From: Fragilaria crotonensis
Taxonomy: Eukaryota > Bacillariophyta > Fragilariophyceae > Fragilariales > Fragilariaceae
Assembly (NCBI GenBank): GCA_022925895.1
Contig: JAKSYS010000498.1
Location: 1 to 47,534, forward strand
DNA length: 47,534 nt
Direction of reading: 5' to 3'
How positions within the stretch are numbered: the stretch's first letter is position 1; the number at the start of each line of letters is the position of its first letter. Under the pieces are notes generated by a model, which made no database searches, was not told where the DNA came from, and saw nothing but the letters and a program-made list of their open reading frames with translations. A program made the position numbers and the translations under genes. Shown here piece by piece: positions 22,118 to 31,822 of the stretch.

Positions 22118-24780
22118 CTAACGAGGTGTTGGCTCATCTCGTAAAGCAATCAATCGATTGGTAACTTCAATGACAAGGTCTGTCTTCTTCATTGTCGACA
22201 TGCCTTTAAGTCTAACACCATAGTACAATTTGAGAATGTCTTTTAGAACGGTTGCAGAAAGTGCTTTGACTCCGTCAAAATTGTCCCCAGCAGCAATCTC
22301 AAAGCGCCCCATCAATTCCGAAAGGTAGGGCATCATCTCACGCCGTTGCGCTTCTTCTGCTGATTCCGTCGCTTTTTGCTTTTCTACCTTCTTCAAAGCT
22401 TTCTGTTCAGCAATTTCCTTTGTACGAGTTTTCTCATCAACCTTTCCTTGCTTATAACAGCCACTGCAGCAGCAAGAGCATTCACGTCTCGTATCATCTC
22501 CATTCGACCCGTTGAGTTAAGTACACGACTGTAGCTTCCAACATTTCCATCAATCATGTCAATGCGACGTTTTGCTATCAGTTTAAGTGCACCCTTTCCA
22601 GCGGAATCCTTAAGAATAGACCCCATCATCACATTCTTCTGCGTCGGTTTCAGCAGCTCAACTTGGTCATCGTTCATTTCCACATTCAAGTATGCAGCCG
22701 GTGCTAGACTGGCATTGTTTCCGGACTCTTGGGTAGCAACAAAGTTAGTAATATGGTGGAATAACATCAATTGATTTCCTTATCGTATCGAGCTTCCTTG
22801 TATTTTTCAACTAAGGCAACGGGTCTCCAGGAGAAAATCATATCTATCTGAGATTGACGTTCTTGTTGTTGCGTCTGTTGTGTTGTCAAGCATCTCGCAT
22901 TATCGGTGCGGGTCTGATTCATATTATTGCAGTCGTCAAAAACAAAACACTTGGATCTCGCTTGGCAGCAAGGTAACAACATCGAAGTTTTCCAACATCG
23001 CCAAGTGGAACATATTTCACAAGGCGTAAGACATTCATTGTCGTCCAAACTGGCTTCCTTTCCATTGTCGCATCCTTGTGAAGCTGTCAATCACTGACAC
23101 AACAGCATGGCGGTCATCGATTGACATGTTCTTCCACACAGCAGGCATCGCATCAAACAGACTTGTTCGTTGCGCAAAGAACTCACCACTGCTAAGCTTA
23201 CCGTCAATTTTCTTCAGCCAGATGTCAAAAGGAACTCGGTGTCTTGGATGTAGGTTTACCTTCGTGAAAGATTCAACCCAAGCAGCTGGCTTAATCTTTT
23301 TCAAGGCCTCGATTGCAATTGTAATGAGATACCATTGGTCAAGGCGTACCCCTATATGTGGACGAATCAAATCAAGGTTCATTCGCATCCCTGCCTTGTC
23401 GTTCTTTGCCACAGACTGGTCGTATGCCTGATTTAAGTGTGACGTGTCGCCTTCTTCTTTCAGAATCATTATCTTTCGTTCGAAAAATGCTGCCTGAGCC
23501 TCGTGGACGTTCACATGGCTACCAAACCCATCCAAGGAGACAATTACCCACCACTCTGGATGGTCGCAAATGTGAGGCATTCTTCGTATGCCGTCAGCAA
23601 GCTGCGGTACAATTTCAGCGTAAACCGAATCGGTCATGTACGCCGAAGGGGTCATGTACACCTTTGAATTTGGTGGAACATCTGGCATCGTATCGATTGA
23701 TCGGAGTGCCCGACAAGTAATTTGTTTCCCAGCAGCCAAAAAAATCCATGGTCCTGAGAAACCTCCAGCTGCACCGGTTCGTAGAACAGTTATGGATGCC
23801 CGGCAATCCTCCATTATCTTCTCAGTCTTTGATTTACTTGCCGTCCCAATCACTCGCACTGTTCCATCGCTAGCTAGTAAGGACGACTCGTCCATATTAC
23901 AGAAGAAATGTTCTTTGATTTCATCGAACTTCTCCGCTGGAAGGTTGAGTCTTTGTTGCTCAGCCAATGCAAAATCCACTGCTGTATGCCAGCGCAGCTG
24001 TTGTTCAACGGTTATCTGAGATCTCTTTGTAGTTGTTTTCTGAGCAGTTACAACCCGACCACCGCGTTTCAATCCGGACAGTTTGCCCTTGCGCACAAGG
24101 TGGTCATAGTGATTTTTGGCTTGCTGCCGTGAGTCACATTGTGACAGTTCCATCACCATTGTGATTATCTCAGAACGTGTCATGCCATTGTTCCGAAGAT
24201 CTCGGGATATGGCTATATCTGTCAGAAATTTGCAGTCATCTGCAGTCAACAGGGGCGCCCTCCCACCGCCACATTCTGCCTTTGGGAAGACCATCTGACA
24301 TGTCACATCACCAAGTGGAATGCTGTGTTGTTTTGCTGCTGCTTCAAATGCAGCCTTGTGTCGACCCATCGTTGTTCTTGGAATATGTATCAAGAGTCCT
24401 GGCGTGCAGTAATTCTTGCCAGTGCGACTTGCGTTGATTACAGCTGCCTTCAATAAAGCAAACATGTCAGGATCCCTCCTCCACTTGTCATACATTCCTC
24501 GCTCTCTCTTCGATGAAGGTTCTTCAAAAGACAGCACAGCACCTCGCTTTGCCCGTTGTCCATCATCCTCATCAGTTTCGTCTCGCAGCGGAGATTTCTT
24601 GGGACGACCTCTAGGCAGCTTCGCAGGTAAAACAAACCATCCACGAATGTCACCTTTTTCCTTTGCATCCTCTATCTGTTTTCTTGTTACAAGCATGCTT
24701 GATGTAGGAGTAGCAGCCTTTTTGCTGCCATTGATAGGATCTGACATGTTGATGTTGTCCATTTGCTTGTATGATTGCAA
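22118..24780 (-). pseudogene. pogo/Tigger-like DDD transposase with C-terminal coiled coil
   Basis: The main frame (24780-23035, 581 residues) has a Lys/Arg-rich N-terminus with an AT-hook-like GRPKK, a helix-turn-helix-like region (PRTTMGRHKAAFEAAAKQ), and a DDE_1-type core. Likely catalytic aspartates lie in FFCNMDESS, IVSLDGFGSH and HLNQAYDQSVAK, the DDD order of pogo-like transposases. At least four indels (about 23085, 22955, 22768, 22420) divide the C-terminal tail into frames 23090-22767, 22770-22393 and 22396-22118. Put in order the tail has a Gln/Glu-rich coiled-coil stretch and an SAP-like end (LKDILKLYYGV, MKKTDLVIEV). A diverged copy lies at 37564. Terminal inverted repeats and a TA duplication were not found. 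Confidence 0.75.
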
Positions 24781-25214
24781 TTAATCTACCGGTAGTCGGG
24801 TACGTAGACCCTACCTGATGCAAGTAGTGAAACTTGGGAGCAACACGGAATACCGAGGTGCGCATGCAGGAGCATACCTGAATGTCGATTTTTATTGCAT
24901 AAATGAATAGATCCTGGCAAGGGGATTCCAGAGCCGCCAATATTTTTGTTTTGACTAAAAACTGAACTAGTAAAAAAAATCTATTCCTACGGCAGTTTCT
25001 ACACAACGTATACCACAGCCATTTGTCCAAAAGTGTCAGCTGTCCAACGAAGTCATCCTGCTTCTACTCAGGTGTATGCAGAATGACATAGGGTTTTTAT
25101 GCCGATACCCGCCGATACCCGTGTATCATATGATAGTTTGGATTGCAGGATTCTCGTTTGCACGGCGTGCATTGGAATTCCGTCACAAATGACAGGTGAA
25201 GCATTCTATTCTCA

Positions 25215-27012
25215 ATGTTGGTAGAGGTGAGCAATCGAAGTAGACGGAGTACACCGGAACGACAACAGCCACAACCGGATGCAGTAGCAGCACCACCACA
25301 ACCATCGTCACCACCACCACAACCATCGTCACCACCACCACCACAACCAATGTGGTCACGTCAAAAGCCTCTTTCGGTCGTCGAACAGCAACAAACATCG
25401 GATGGAGTGGAGAGACATTTGACATTATTGGATCTTGTTTCGGTCGGAATTGGTGGAACGATTGGTTCTGGCATTTGTTCTCGCCGGGTATATTGCACAT
25501 CATCATGCTGGACCAGCTACATTTATTAGCTTTGCTATTTCTGGACTTGCTGCCGTTTGTTCTGGACTGTCCTTTGCCGAACTGGCGGGTCGAATCCGGC
25601 ATCTGGATCCACGTACGTGTATGCCTATGTTGCCATGGGTGAATTGGCAGCTGTTCTTGCAGCAGCATGTCTGACACTAGAATATGCAGCAGCTGGAGCT
25701 GCCGTGGCGAGAAGTTGGGGTGATAAGGTTGTGTTGTGGCTGCAACAGAATTTGGGACTTGCGACGACCATCACATCAGTATTGAATCCTGGATATGGAC
25801 TCAATCCCATGGCATTTTTAATATCTGCAGCGTCACTGTGGATGCTATTGAATGGAGTCAAGGAAACAAAATGTGTTTCAAATGCTATGACGACGCTGAA
25901 GCTATTATTGGTATTGTTTATGATTTTTGGTGGACTATACTTTTGTGATTCCTCCAATCTTACGCCATTTGTACCCTTTGGAACGGCGGGCGTCCTACGG
26001 GGAGCAACCTCATCATTCTTTGGATATCTTGGATACGATGAAGTTTGTTGCATTGCAGGAGAATCCTTAAATCCTCGTCGTGACTTGCCTCGGGCTGTCC
26101 TGTTGACACTCGCGTCGGTCGCTGCCATTTACATGACGGCAGCATTTGCACTCTGGGATGCAAACGTATTCGACTGTGGATGACACGAGTGGATTTCAAT
26201 GGCATTCGCATCGAATGGTGCACAGTGGGCCATGCAATTGACGGCTGCTGGTGAAATCATTGACCTCCCGTTGTGGTTCTGCTTTCGCTCATGGCACAAC
26301 CCCGTCTCAATATGCGCTTGCCAAGGATGGGTTGCTTCCACAGGTATTTTCCCGACTGGATGACCAAGGGAATCTCAGATCCGGAACTTGGATTGCTGGA
26401 ACTGTAATGTCAATTGTTGCAGGTTGTGTTCCATTTTCGTTTCTGGATGATTTGATTTCGGCTGGTATCCTAGTGTCATTCTGCATGACGAATACGTGCC
26501 TCGTCTTGATGCGATGCGAGTCACCATCACCCGCGTTGTTACCGCGGGGCATGGCCCTCTACAATATCATGTGCTTTGTCACGACAATATCGCTTTCTCA
26601 TGGAACAATGCTGTGGGTGAGCGCATTGTTGTGTTTGTTCCTTTTGCTATTGGCATGTTATTTGTGCAAGGCGTGTCCCAAAAGTCAACGCTTTGGGAAT
26701 AATGATACTGCCACCAATCATGGCTTTATTGGTAGCGAACATGTCGAGCATGATTCGTTCTTTGAGGCACCATGCGTTCCCTTGATTCCACTATTGGGAA
26801 TTTTTATCAATTGGTACCTGATCTCTCAACTCGAGTGGACTGGACTGCTACTACTGGTCGCGTATCTTGGAATGACGACGGTATTGTATTTTACATGCTG
26901 TGCGAATAACAGCAGCAGCAACCACAGCATCAAGCCCAGTTGGAAGCAGGGGCAGTATCGCAGTGTTGGTCTGACTGATGACGAGAACGGCGACGACGGG
27001 ATTATGCTATGA
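25215..27012 (+). pseudogene. Cationic amino-acid transporter (APC superfamily, CAT/SLC7-like), six indels
   Basis: About 599 codons across several frames. A Pro/Gln-rich cytosolic N-terminus (to ~45) leads to LTLLDLVSVGIGGTIGSGI, the first transmembrane segment with the conserved Gly-rich APC motif. Next come AGPATFISFAISGLAA, the CAT motif (SFAELAGRI then PASGSTYVYAYVAMGEL), FFGYLGYDEVCCIAGE, and ALAKDGLLPQVFSRLDD. It should import basic amino acids across a membrane. Breaks lie near 25475, 25592, 26178, 26195, 26270 and 26307; most are single-base changes in short homopolymer runs and each is fixed by one base. Residue patterns stay well conserved between breaks. The gene is therefore either freshly dead or misassembled. 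The Met at 25215 is the first in frame. Confidence 0.78.
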
Positions 27013-27687
27013 GGGAACTTTTTGACCAGAACTACAATTGCAACTCGCATAACAAAAATACACAACGCACGGGCCGATGCATGAGGTGAGTTTTGAGAGG
27101 CAAATAAGATGGATGCCTGTACAGATCGAACAGTTGGCTCCACCCGACAATCCAGCGGCGCTGCATCATGGGCGACGACGAAAATGAAAAGGCAATTATA
27201 CCAACGAAGGTGAAATCACCCTCTTGGGCAATCTTTTCACCATCACCTAGAATAGATTTCTTTAAAGCAAGAAGACAGCGATATGGGCTGATTATATAAC
27301 GTGTTTGTTCTCGGGACTAGTTGCGGGTGCGTTTGTGGTGACCTCGGGAGTGAAGTGAATGGTGACGGATCATAAAATTGATCGACACCATAGTATGGCT
27401 TTGGAATAATGTGCGTACAGCACAGATGTTTGATGTCGAACCCTCCAAACGAGGTGTGGGTTCTGAGCTTGTCTTTGAAAAAGACAGCGAGTGATTGAGT
27501 GTGTGCGTGTGCGCGCGTGATGTGTGTGTTGTTTGTGAACGTCGAACCATGGTTGGGGGTGACAGAATGCAACATGATGTCATCACTGAAATGGGACGCA
27601 GACAAGTGGAAAGAAACCATGCTCGGGTACGAACTGTAGAGCAAAGCATGGCAGCACACGAGGACCAACAGAATCTTGTCTCGTGCC
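27013..27687. other. Spacer between convergent transporter and bZIP genes
   Basis: Convergent 3' ends. Minus-strand frames over 27243-27668 contain His/Thr-rich strings from a GTGTGCGTGTGCGCGCGTG tract (about 27500-27530) and have no domain. No gene called. Confidence 0.45.
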
Positions 27688-28891
27688 TTAGTAGGAGTTC
27701 ACAATGGCAGGGTAGCTCATACTTTCTTGAATGTCAGGTGTCTTGATGTCGTCGTTGCTTGGAGCCCCTGCTGCTGCCAACTGGGGAGACGCGTGAGGAG
27801 TAATGACAGCGTTGGGTCCAAATTGGTGATTCTTGGCAACTTTAGCCAATACTTGGCGCATTCTCTTGTTATCATCTGCGAGTTCATCAATCTTCTTTAG
27901 AATAGTGGCGACAAACGACTTTCTGCGATCTCGCGTCATCTTGGCATGCATGCGATTGCGTTCACGTCTGGAACAAAGAAGTTAGGGAAGGCGTCAACAT
28001 TTCTACACCACACACAAAACGATGTATTTGGACTCGGACTTACCGAAGAGCTTCAAGCTGACGTTTGGAAAGTGTCTTGCGTGCCCCATTTTCATCGCAG
28101 TAGACACCAGATTTCCAATTAATGTGAGTCTTCGAACCGCCGACTAGGTGTGTCTGGCCATCGAGTGTAAGCTTAATTGGTTCACTTGTCTTTTCTTCGT
28201 CATCTTCTGAAATCGAACGCATGCTGTGTTTTCCTAGCTCGTCGCTAACCATGGGCATGGGCACTCCGACGTCATTGTTGTGACGATCAGCCGATTGAAC
28301 AACATGACCAGAGGATATACCAAGAAGGATGGATGCAATGTTGCATTCTTCAATGCTCTGTTTGAGCTTCTTGTTCTCTGCTTCAAGACCCTGGGCTTCC
28401 AATTTGAGAGTTTCCAACTGCGCTTTCTTTCGAAGTCTGGTACGACGAGCATGTTCACGGTTCCGTTCACGACTTCGGGCAATCCTCTTTTCCGCATCAT
28501 CCTCGTCATTGTCGTCATCTTCGTCTTCTTCAACATCATCATCATTGCCATTGGATGGTTGTTGTCCCAAGTGATCCATATCGCAGTGACTTGGATGATG
28601 TTTGGTGACACAATTCTTGGACTTGGACATGAACTGCACGGACTCGTGACTGGAATGGTGCATGTCATTGTCAGTTTCTGGAGTGTCATTGTAAAACTGA
28701 GAAACGAGAACGGAATTGGGATCTCGTTTCCGTTTCATCAGGTTCGGCTCGTCGATCATCATCCTTGGGGATGTATCTGTACAAGTATCTGATCCAACAA
28801 AGATGGAAACAGGAGTACAAGCATTTTCAGCGATCTGGGCTGCAGCAGCAATGGCAGCTGCCATGGCTTGGGCGGCTGATTCATCGTTCAT
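27688..28891 (-). CDS. Double bZIP-domain transcription factor, two exons
   Basis: Exon 1 is 28891-28044 and exon 2 is 27967-27688. The 76-bp intron has GTAAGT at its 5' end and TTCCAG at its 3' end. Splicing yields 375 residues and fuses CG to A to make Arg283. The first bZIP (about 136-180) has NREHARRTR (N144-x7-R152) and Leu heptads at 162, 169, 176. The second (about 280-323) spans the splice site: NRMHAKMTR (N287-x7-R295) with I305, L312, M319. The N-terminus is Ala-rich and then acidic (poly-D/E, 117-133). Two DNA-contacting basic regions in one chain suggest binding of two sites or intramolecular pairing. Such arrangements are unusual; target genes are unknown. No frameshift is present. 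Confidence 0.88.
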
Positions 28892-30082
28892 GGTACAAAA
28901 ATTAATAAAGAAAAGGACTTATGTCATATGTATTGCAGTAGTGATACACCCTTGAGTTCGCAGGAAAAATGTGGGAACAACAGATATTTTTGCATGAAAC
29001 ATGTACTGATATCTACGCAAGACGTGATGATCCGTGATCGAACTCTGATCCACACTTCCCCCATGGTTTTTCAGGCGGGAGAATTGCTGTTGGCTCGACA
29101 CAAACCCGGCTGCTCCCTGTCTCGTAGCGGTGTCATCAGCAGCAGCACGTCGTCGAAAATTGAACTTCACCATACTAACTAGGTGCGTACTCGTACGCAC
29201 TCATCATCATGTGACACAAACCAGCGAAACCAAGAGTCAGAGACCGAATTTCAGTCACACCAGATGACTCCGAGCCATGCGATTGGGCCACACCCCTGGT
29301 AACAGCTGTGACATGCATTTCAGCATTTCAAAACCCACGCCTCGGAGCTCTCCTGGTTTGTTTTCTCGCTGCTGAGTTTCAACGCATTGCGCACGCAATT
29401 GAAGTTGACAGCCAGAAGATATAATTCTGGGTACTGGATTCTGAAGCAGTACCAGGAGCCTGGTACTACAGTAGGATCATGGAGGGCCCCACTGCGCAAT
29501 TCATAGTGCGGCGGATGCTTGCTGCACGCAGGCCGTTGTCACTGTCCCTCGTCCCGCCACCTCCGTTTCTCTGACTCCGACGCTATCTCGTACTGGTACT
29601 CCAGTACGACAATGTGCAGTGTATGGTAGTGGCGAACTTGTACTGGTACTATTACCGTACTGTGTTTATGAAAGTACCCGGAACTTTTCTACTACTTGTA
29701 CGGTAGAGGAGTGTCTCGTACTCGTAGTCGTTTACACTGTAGACAACTTACCGTAAATGCATCGGTCTAAGGCGTCTGGCATACTGTACGTGTTGCTGTC
29801 CTCATTGCCACCAAATCTTGTGAGGTCAAGTCACTCACTTTTATCGTCATTTCCTCAACATACATTCAAGCGGACGGACGGCCCGGATGGTATGATCGTC
29901 TCACTGTCCAACATTAGCTTCTATACCCAACAACTTCAATCACCAACAACCGACAACCCTGCAAGAAGATTTGGGAAATCGCAATCTGCAAAGGGCGAAG
30001 TAGTAAAGAGTATCAGCACTCATTGTCCGATCGACGGGTTCGAACGCAAGCCTCTCAAACCAAGGTGCACACATACCCAAAT
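28892..30082. promoter_or_regulatory. Divergent promoter region of the bZIP and TPR genes
   Basis: About 1.2 kb lies between two divergently transcribed intact genes. GTGCGTAC-TC-GTACGCAC (29183-29200) is a perfect 8-bp-arm palindrome about 290 bp upstream of the bZIP start, a possible binding site. The stretch 29580-29750 is dense in GTAC (CTGGTACTCCAGTACG, TACTGGTACTATTACCGTACTG). No TATA box is evident. Assignment as regulatory is inference. Confidence 0.4.
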
Positions 30083-31366
30083 ATGCCAAAGAAGCCAAAG
30101 TCATCCGCCAAAAAGAAGGGACAAAAACCCAAGCAACCGCAATCGGCGATCCAGCTTGTCGCAATCGCAGATGAAGCCATGCAATCTCTTGACGTCCACA
30201 CGGCGATGATCCATTACCAACAAGCTGTTCCGCTATTGGAAAATCAAGACAATCATGAAAAGGAATTGGCGGCAGTACTGGCAAAGCTTGCCGAGTGTAA
30301 AGTATCCATGGGTGATCAAGACGGAGCGAGGGATGACTTTGAACGAGCCATTGAACTTTCACCACCAGGTCCCGTGCGAGCCTGCCTATATCTCTATGTT
30401 GGCCAGCTGAGCTCCGATGAGGAGGCGCTTGAGGCCCATCGAAAGGGCATTCATGAGTTGGAACAATGCATTGCTCAGAAACAACAACAGCAATCACAAA
30501 ATTCAGAAAACGGCGCCTCCAATAGTGGAATTGCTGCTAGTAATGGCGGCAACACGGACAACAATGGCGACGATGGTACCACACTGGCAGATCTGCAACT
30601 TCATTTGGTCCGAGCACATTGTGCATTGGCGGAACTGTATCTGACAGATCTGTGTTTTGAAGAAAATGCCGAACAAGAGTGCGAGTCGCATGTGCAAAAG
30701 GCTCTGCAACTATGCGACCCACCTCTGGTCGATGCACTGCAAGCAATGGCATCACTTCGTCTATCACAACAAAAGGATGCTACACCGTATATTTTGCAAG
30801 CCTATCAAACTATGAGAACTGGCTGTGAAGCGTTGGCTGCGCTTGTTGGTCTCAAAGAAGAAGAAGATGATGATAATTTGGAAGGTAATCCTCATGACAC
30901 GACGGGTGCCATGGAACTAACCGAAGTCGATGCCGTGAATAGTCTTCCTGGGTTCGAATTCCGATGTCAGACTGCCAAACTATTGTTGGAATGTGCGGCG
31001 ACGACGGAATCCACCAACATGACCTGCGTTCAAGCGGCAATTCATGTACTGGGATCACTCCTTGCCGAAAACGATGAAATTGTGGAAATTTGGTTCCTCC
31101 TCGGGTGTGCATTCGACTTGCTAGAGTCTCCTCGACTCGCGCAGCACTACTGGCAACAAGCGCTCGATATGCTCCTCAAGGTTCAGGAACAACTCAAGCA
31201 AGATGCTGAGGATGATGATGATGACGATGATGTACTAGAGGAGTTGAATGCGTGCGAAGGCCAAATAGAAGACATTCGAAACAAACTTGAACGAATCGAG
31301 CAAAGTGGTGATCTTAACCAACTCGATGCTGATGAAATGGACGTGGAAGACAGTTGCTTTCTATAA
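30083..31366 (+). CDS. TPR-repeat protein, resembles ribosomal-protein-L4 chaperone Acl4
   Basis: The frame opens at 30023, but the ATG at 30083 gives the more natural start MPKKPKSSAKKKGQKPK, a basic tail, and a 427-residue protein. Helical pairs of TPR type follow: LVAIADEAMQSLDVHTAMIHYQQAV, AAVLAKLAECKVSMGDQDGARDDFERAIEL, then VEIWFLLGCAFDLLESPRLAQHYWQQALDML. A Gln/Asn-rich linker (about residues 134-158) and an acidic C-terminus (DDDDDDD then a coiled coil EGQIEDIRNKLERIE) flank them. Basic-TPR-acidic layout with the GQLS and WFLLG blocks is like Acl4, which escorts uL4 during ribosome assembly. That match is by eye and uncertain; TPR is solid. Intact, intronless. Confidence 0.75.
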   Translation: MPKKPKSSAKKKGQKPKQPQSAIQLVAIADEAMQSLDVHTAMIHYQQAVPLLENQDNHEKELAAVLAKLAECKVSMGDQDGARDDFERAIELSPPGPVRACLYLYVGQLSSDEEALEAHRKGIHELEQCIAQKQQQQSQNSENGASNSGIAASNGGNTDNNGDDGTTLADLQLHLVRAHCALAELYLTDLCFEENAEQECESHVQKALQLCDPPLVDALQAMASLRLSQQKDATPYILQAYQTMRTGCEALAALVGLKEEEDDDNLEGNPHDTTGAMELTEVDAVNSLPGFEFRCQTAKLLLECAATTESTNMTCVQAAIHVLGSLLAENDEIVEIWFLLGCAFDLLESPRLAQHYWQQALDMLLKVQEQLKQDAEDDDDDDDVLEELNACEGQIEDIRNKLERIEQSGDLNQLDADEMDVEDSCFL

Positions 31367-31822
31367 TTGCGCTCTTCTTTGTTTCAGTCTCGACAAGATC
31401 TTATAGCAAACATCAGGCTTCTCTAGGGTGGCAAGTCCGAGACACATGCAGCACCGAGTGTTCTAATGGTTGAATTATGTAGAAGCAACAAATTTCTGAT
31501 GATGAATCGCCACAAGGTATTACTTCTGGTGCATCTAATTCATAGAACTATGAACAAGTGGCGGTACCGCATGAAATAGAAGTTATCCTACTCCTTTTTA
31601 AATTTGCTTTGTGCGTGCGTGTGTGTTGGGTGCTATGTATGTTACGTGTGACTGAGCTATGCTATAAGTGACGGATGTGTGTATAAATGGGCCGGTACAA
31701 CAGTGCCGTAGGCATCGCGTGGCGGTGCGCCGGTGCTATACATCCAAAGTTCCAGAATCCGGGTCGTGCACCATGGGGAGGCGTCGGTCGGCAGCGGGGG
31801 CGGCGGCGATGGGGCATATCAG
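31367..31822. other. 3' flank of the non-LTR retrotransposon
   Basis: AT-rich from 31367 to about 31680, then turning sharply GC-rich at about 31690 where the retroelement 3' untranslated region begins. No clear poly(A)/poly(T) tail or target duplication marks the junction. Confidence 0.45.

Noticed and set aside
22052-24796. CTACCGGTAG as terminal inverted repeat of the pogo-like transposon
   Set aside because: The 10-mer is its own complement, flanking bases do not match, and related strings occur elsewhere in the window (about 42080 and 44593).
26178-26310. An intron in the transporter gene
   Set aside because: The bases between frame breaks encode the expected conserved transporter residues, so single-base indels explain the breaks better.
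27500-27535. GTGTGCGTGTGCGCGCG tract as a functional element
   Set aside because: Simple alternating purine-pyrimidine repeat in a 3' spacer; nothing further supports a role.
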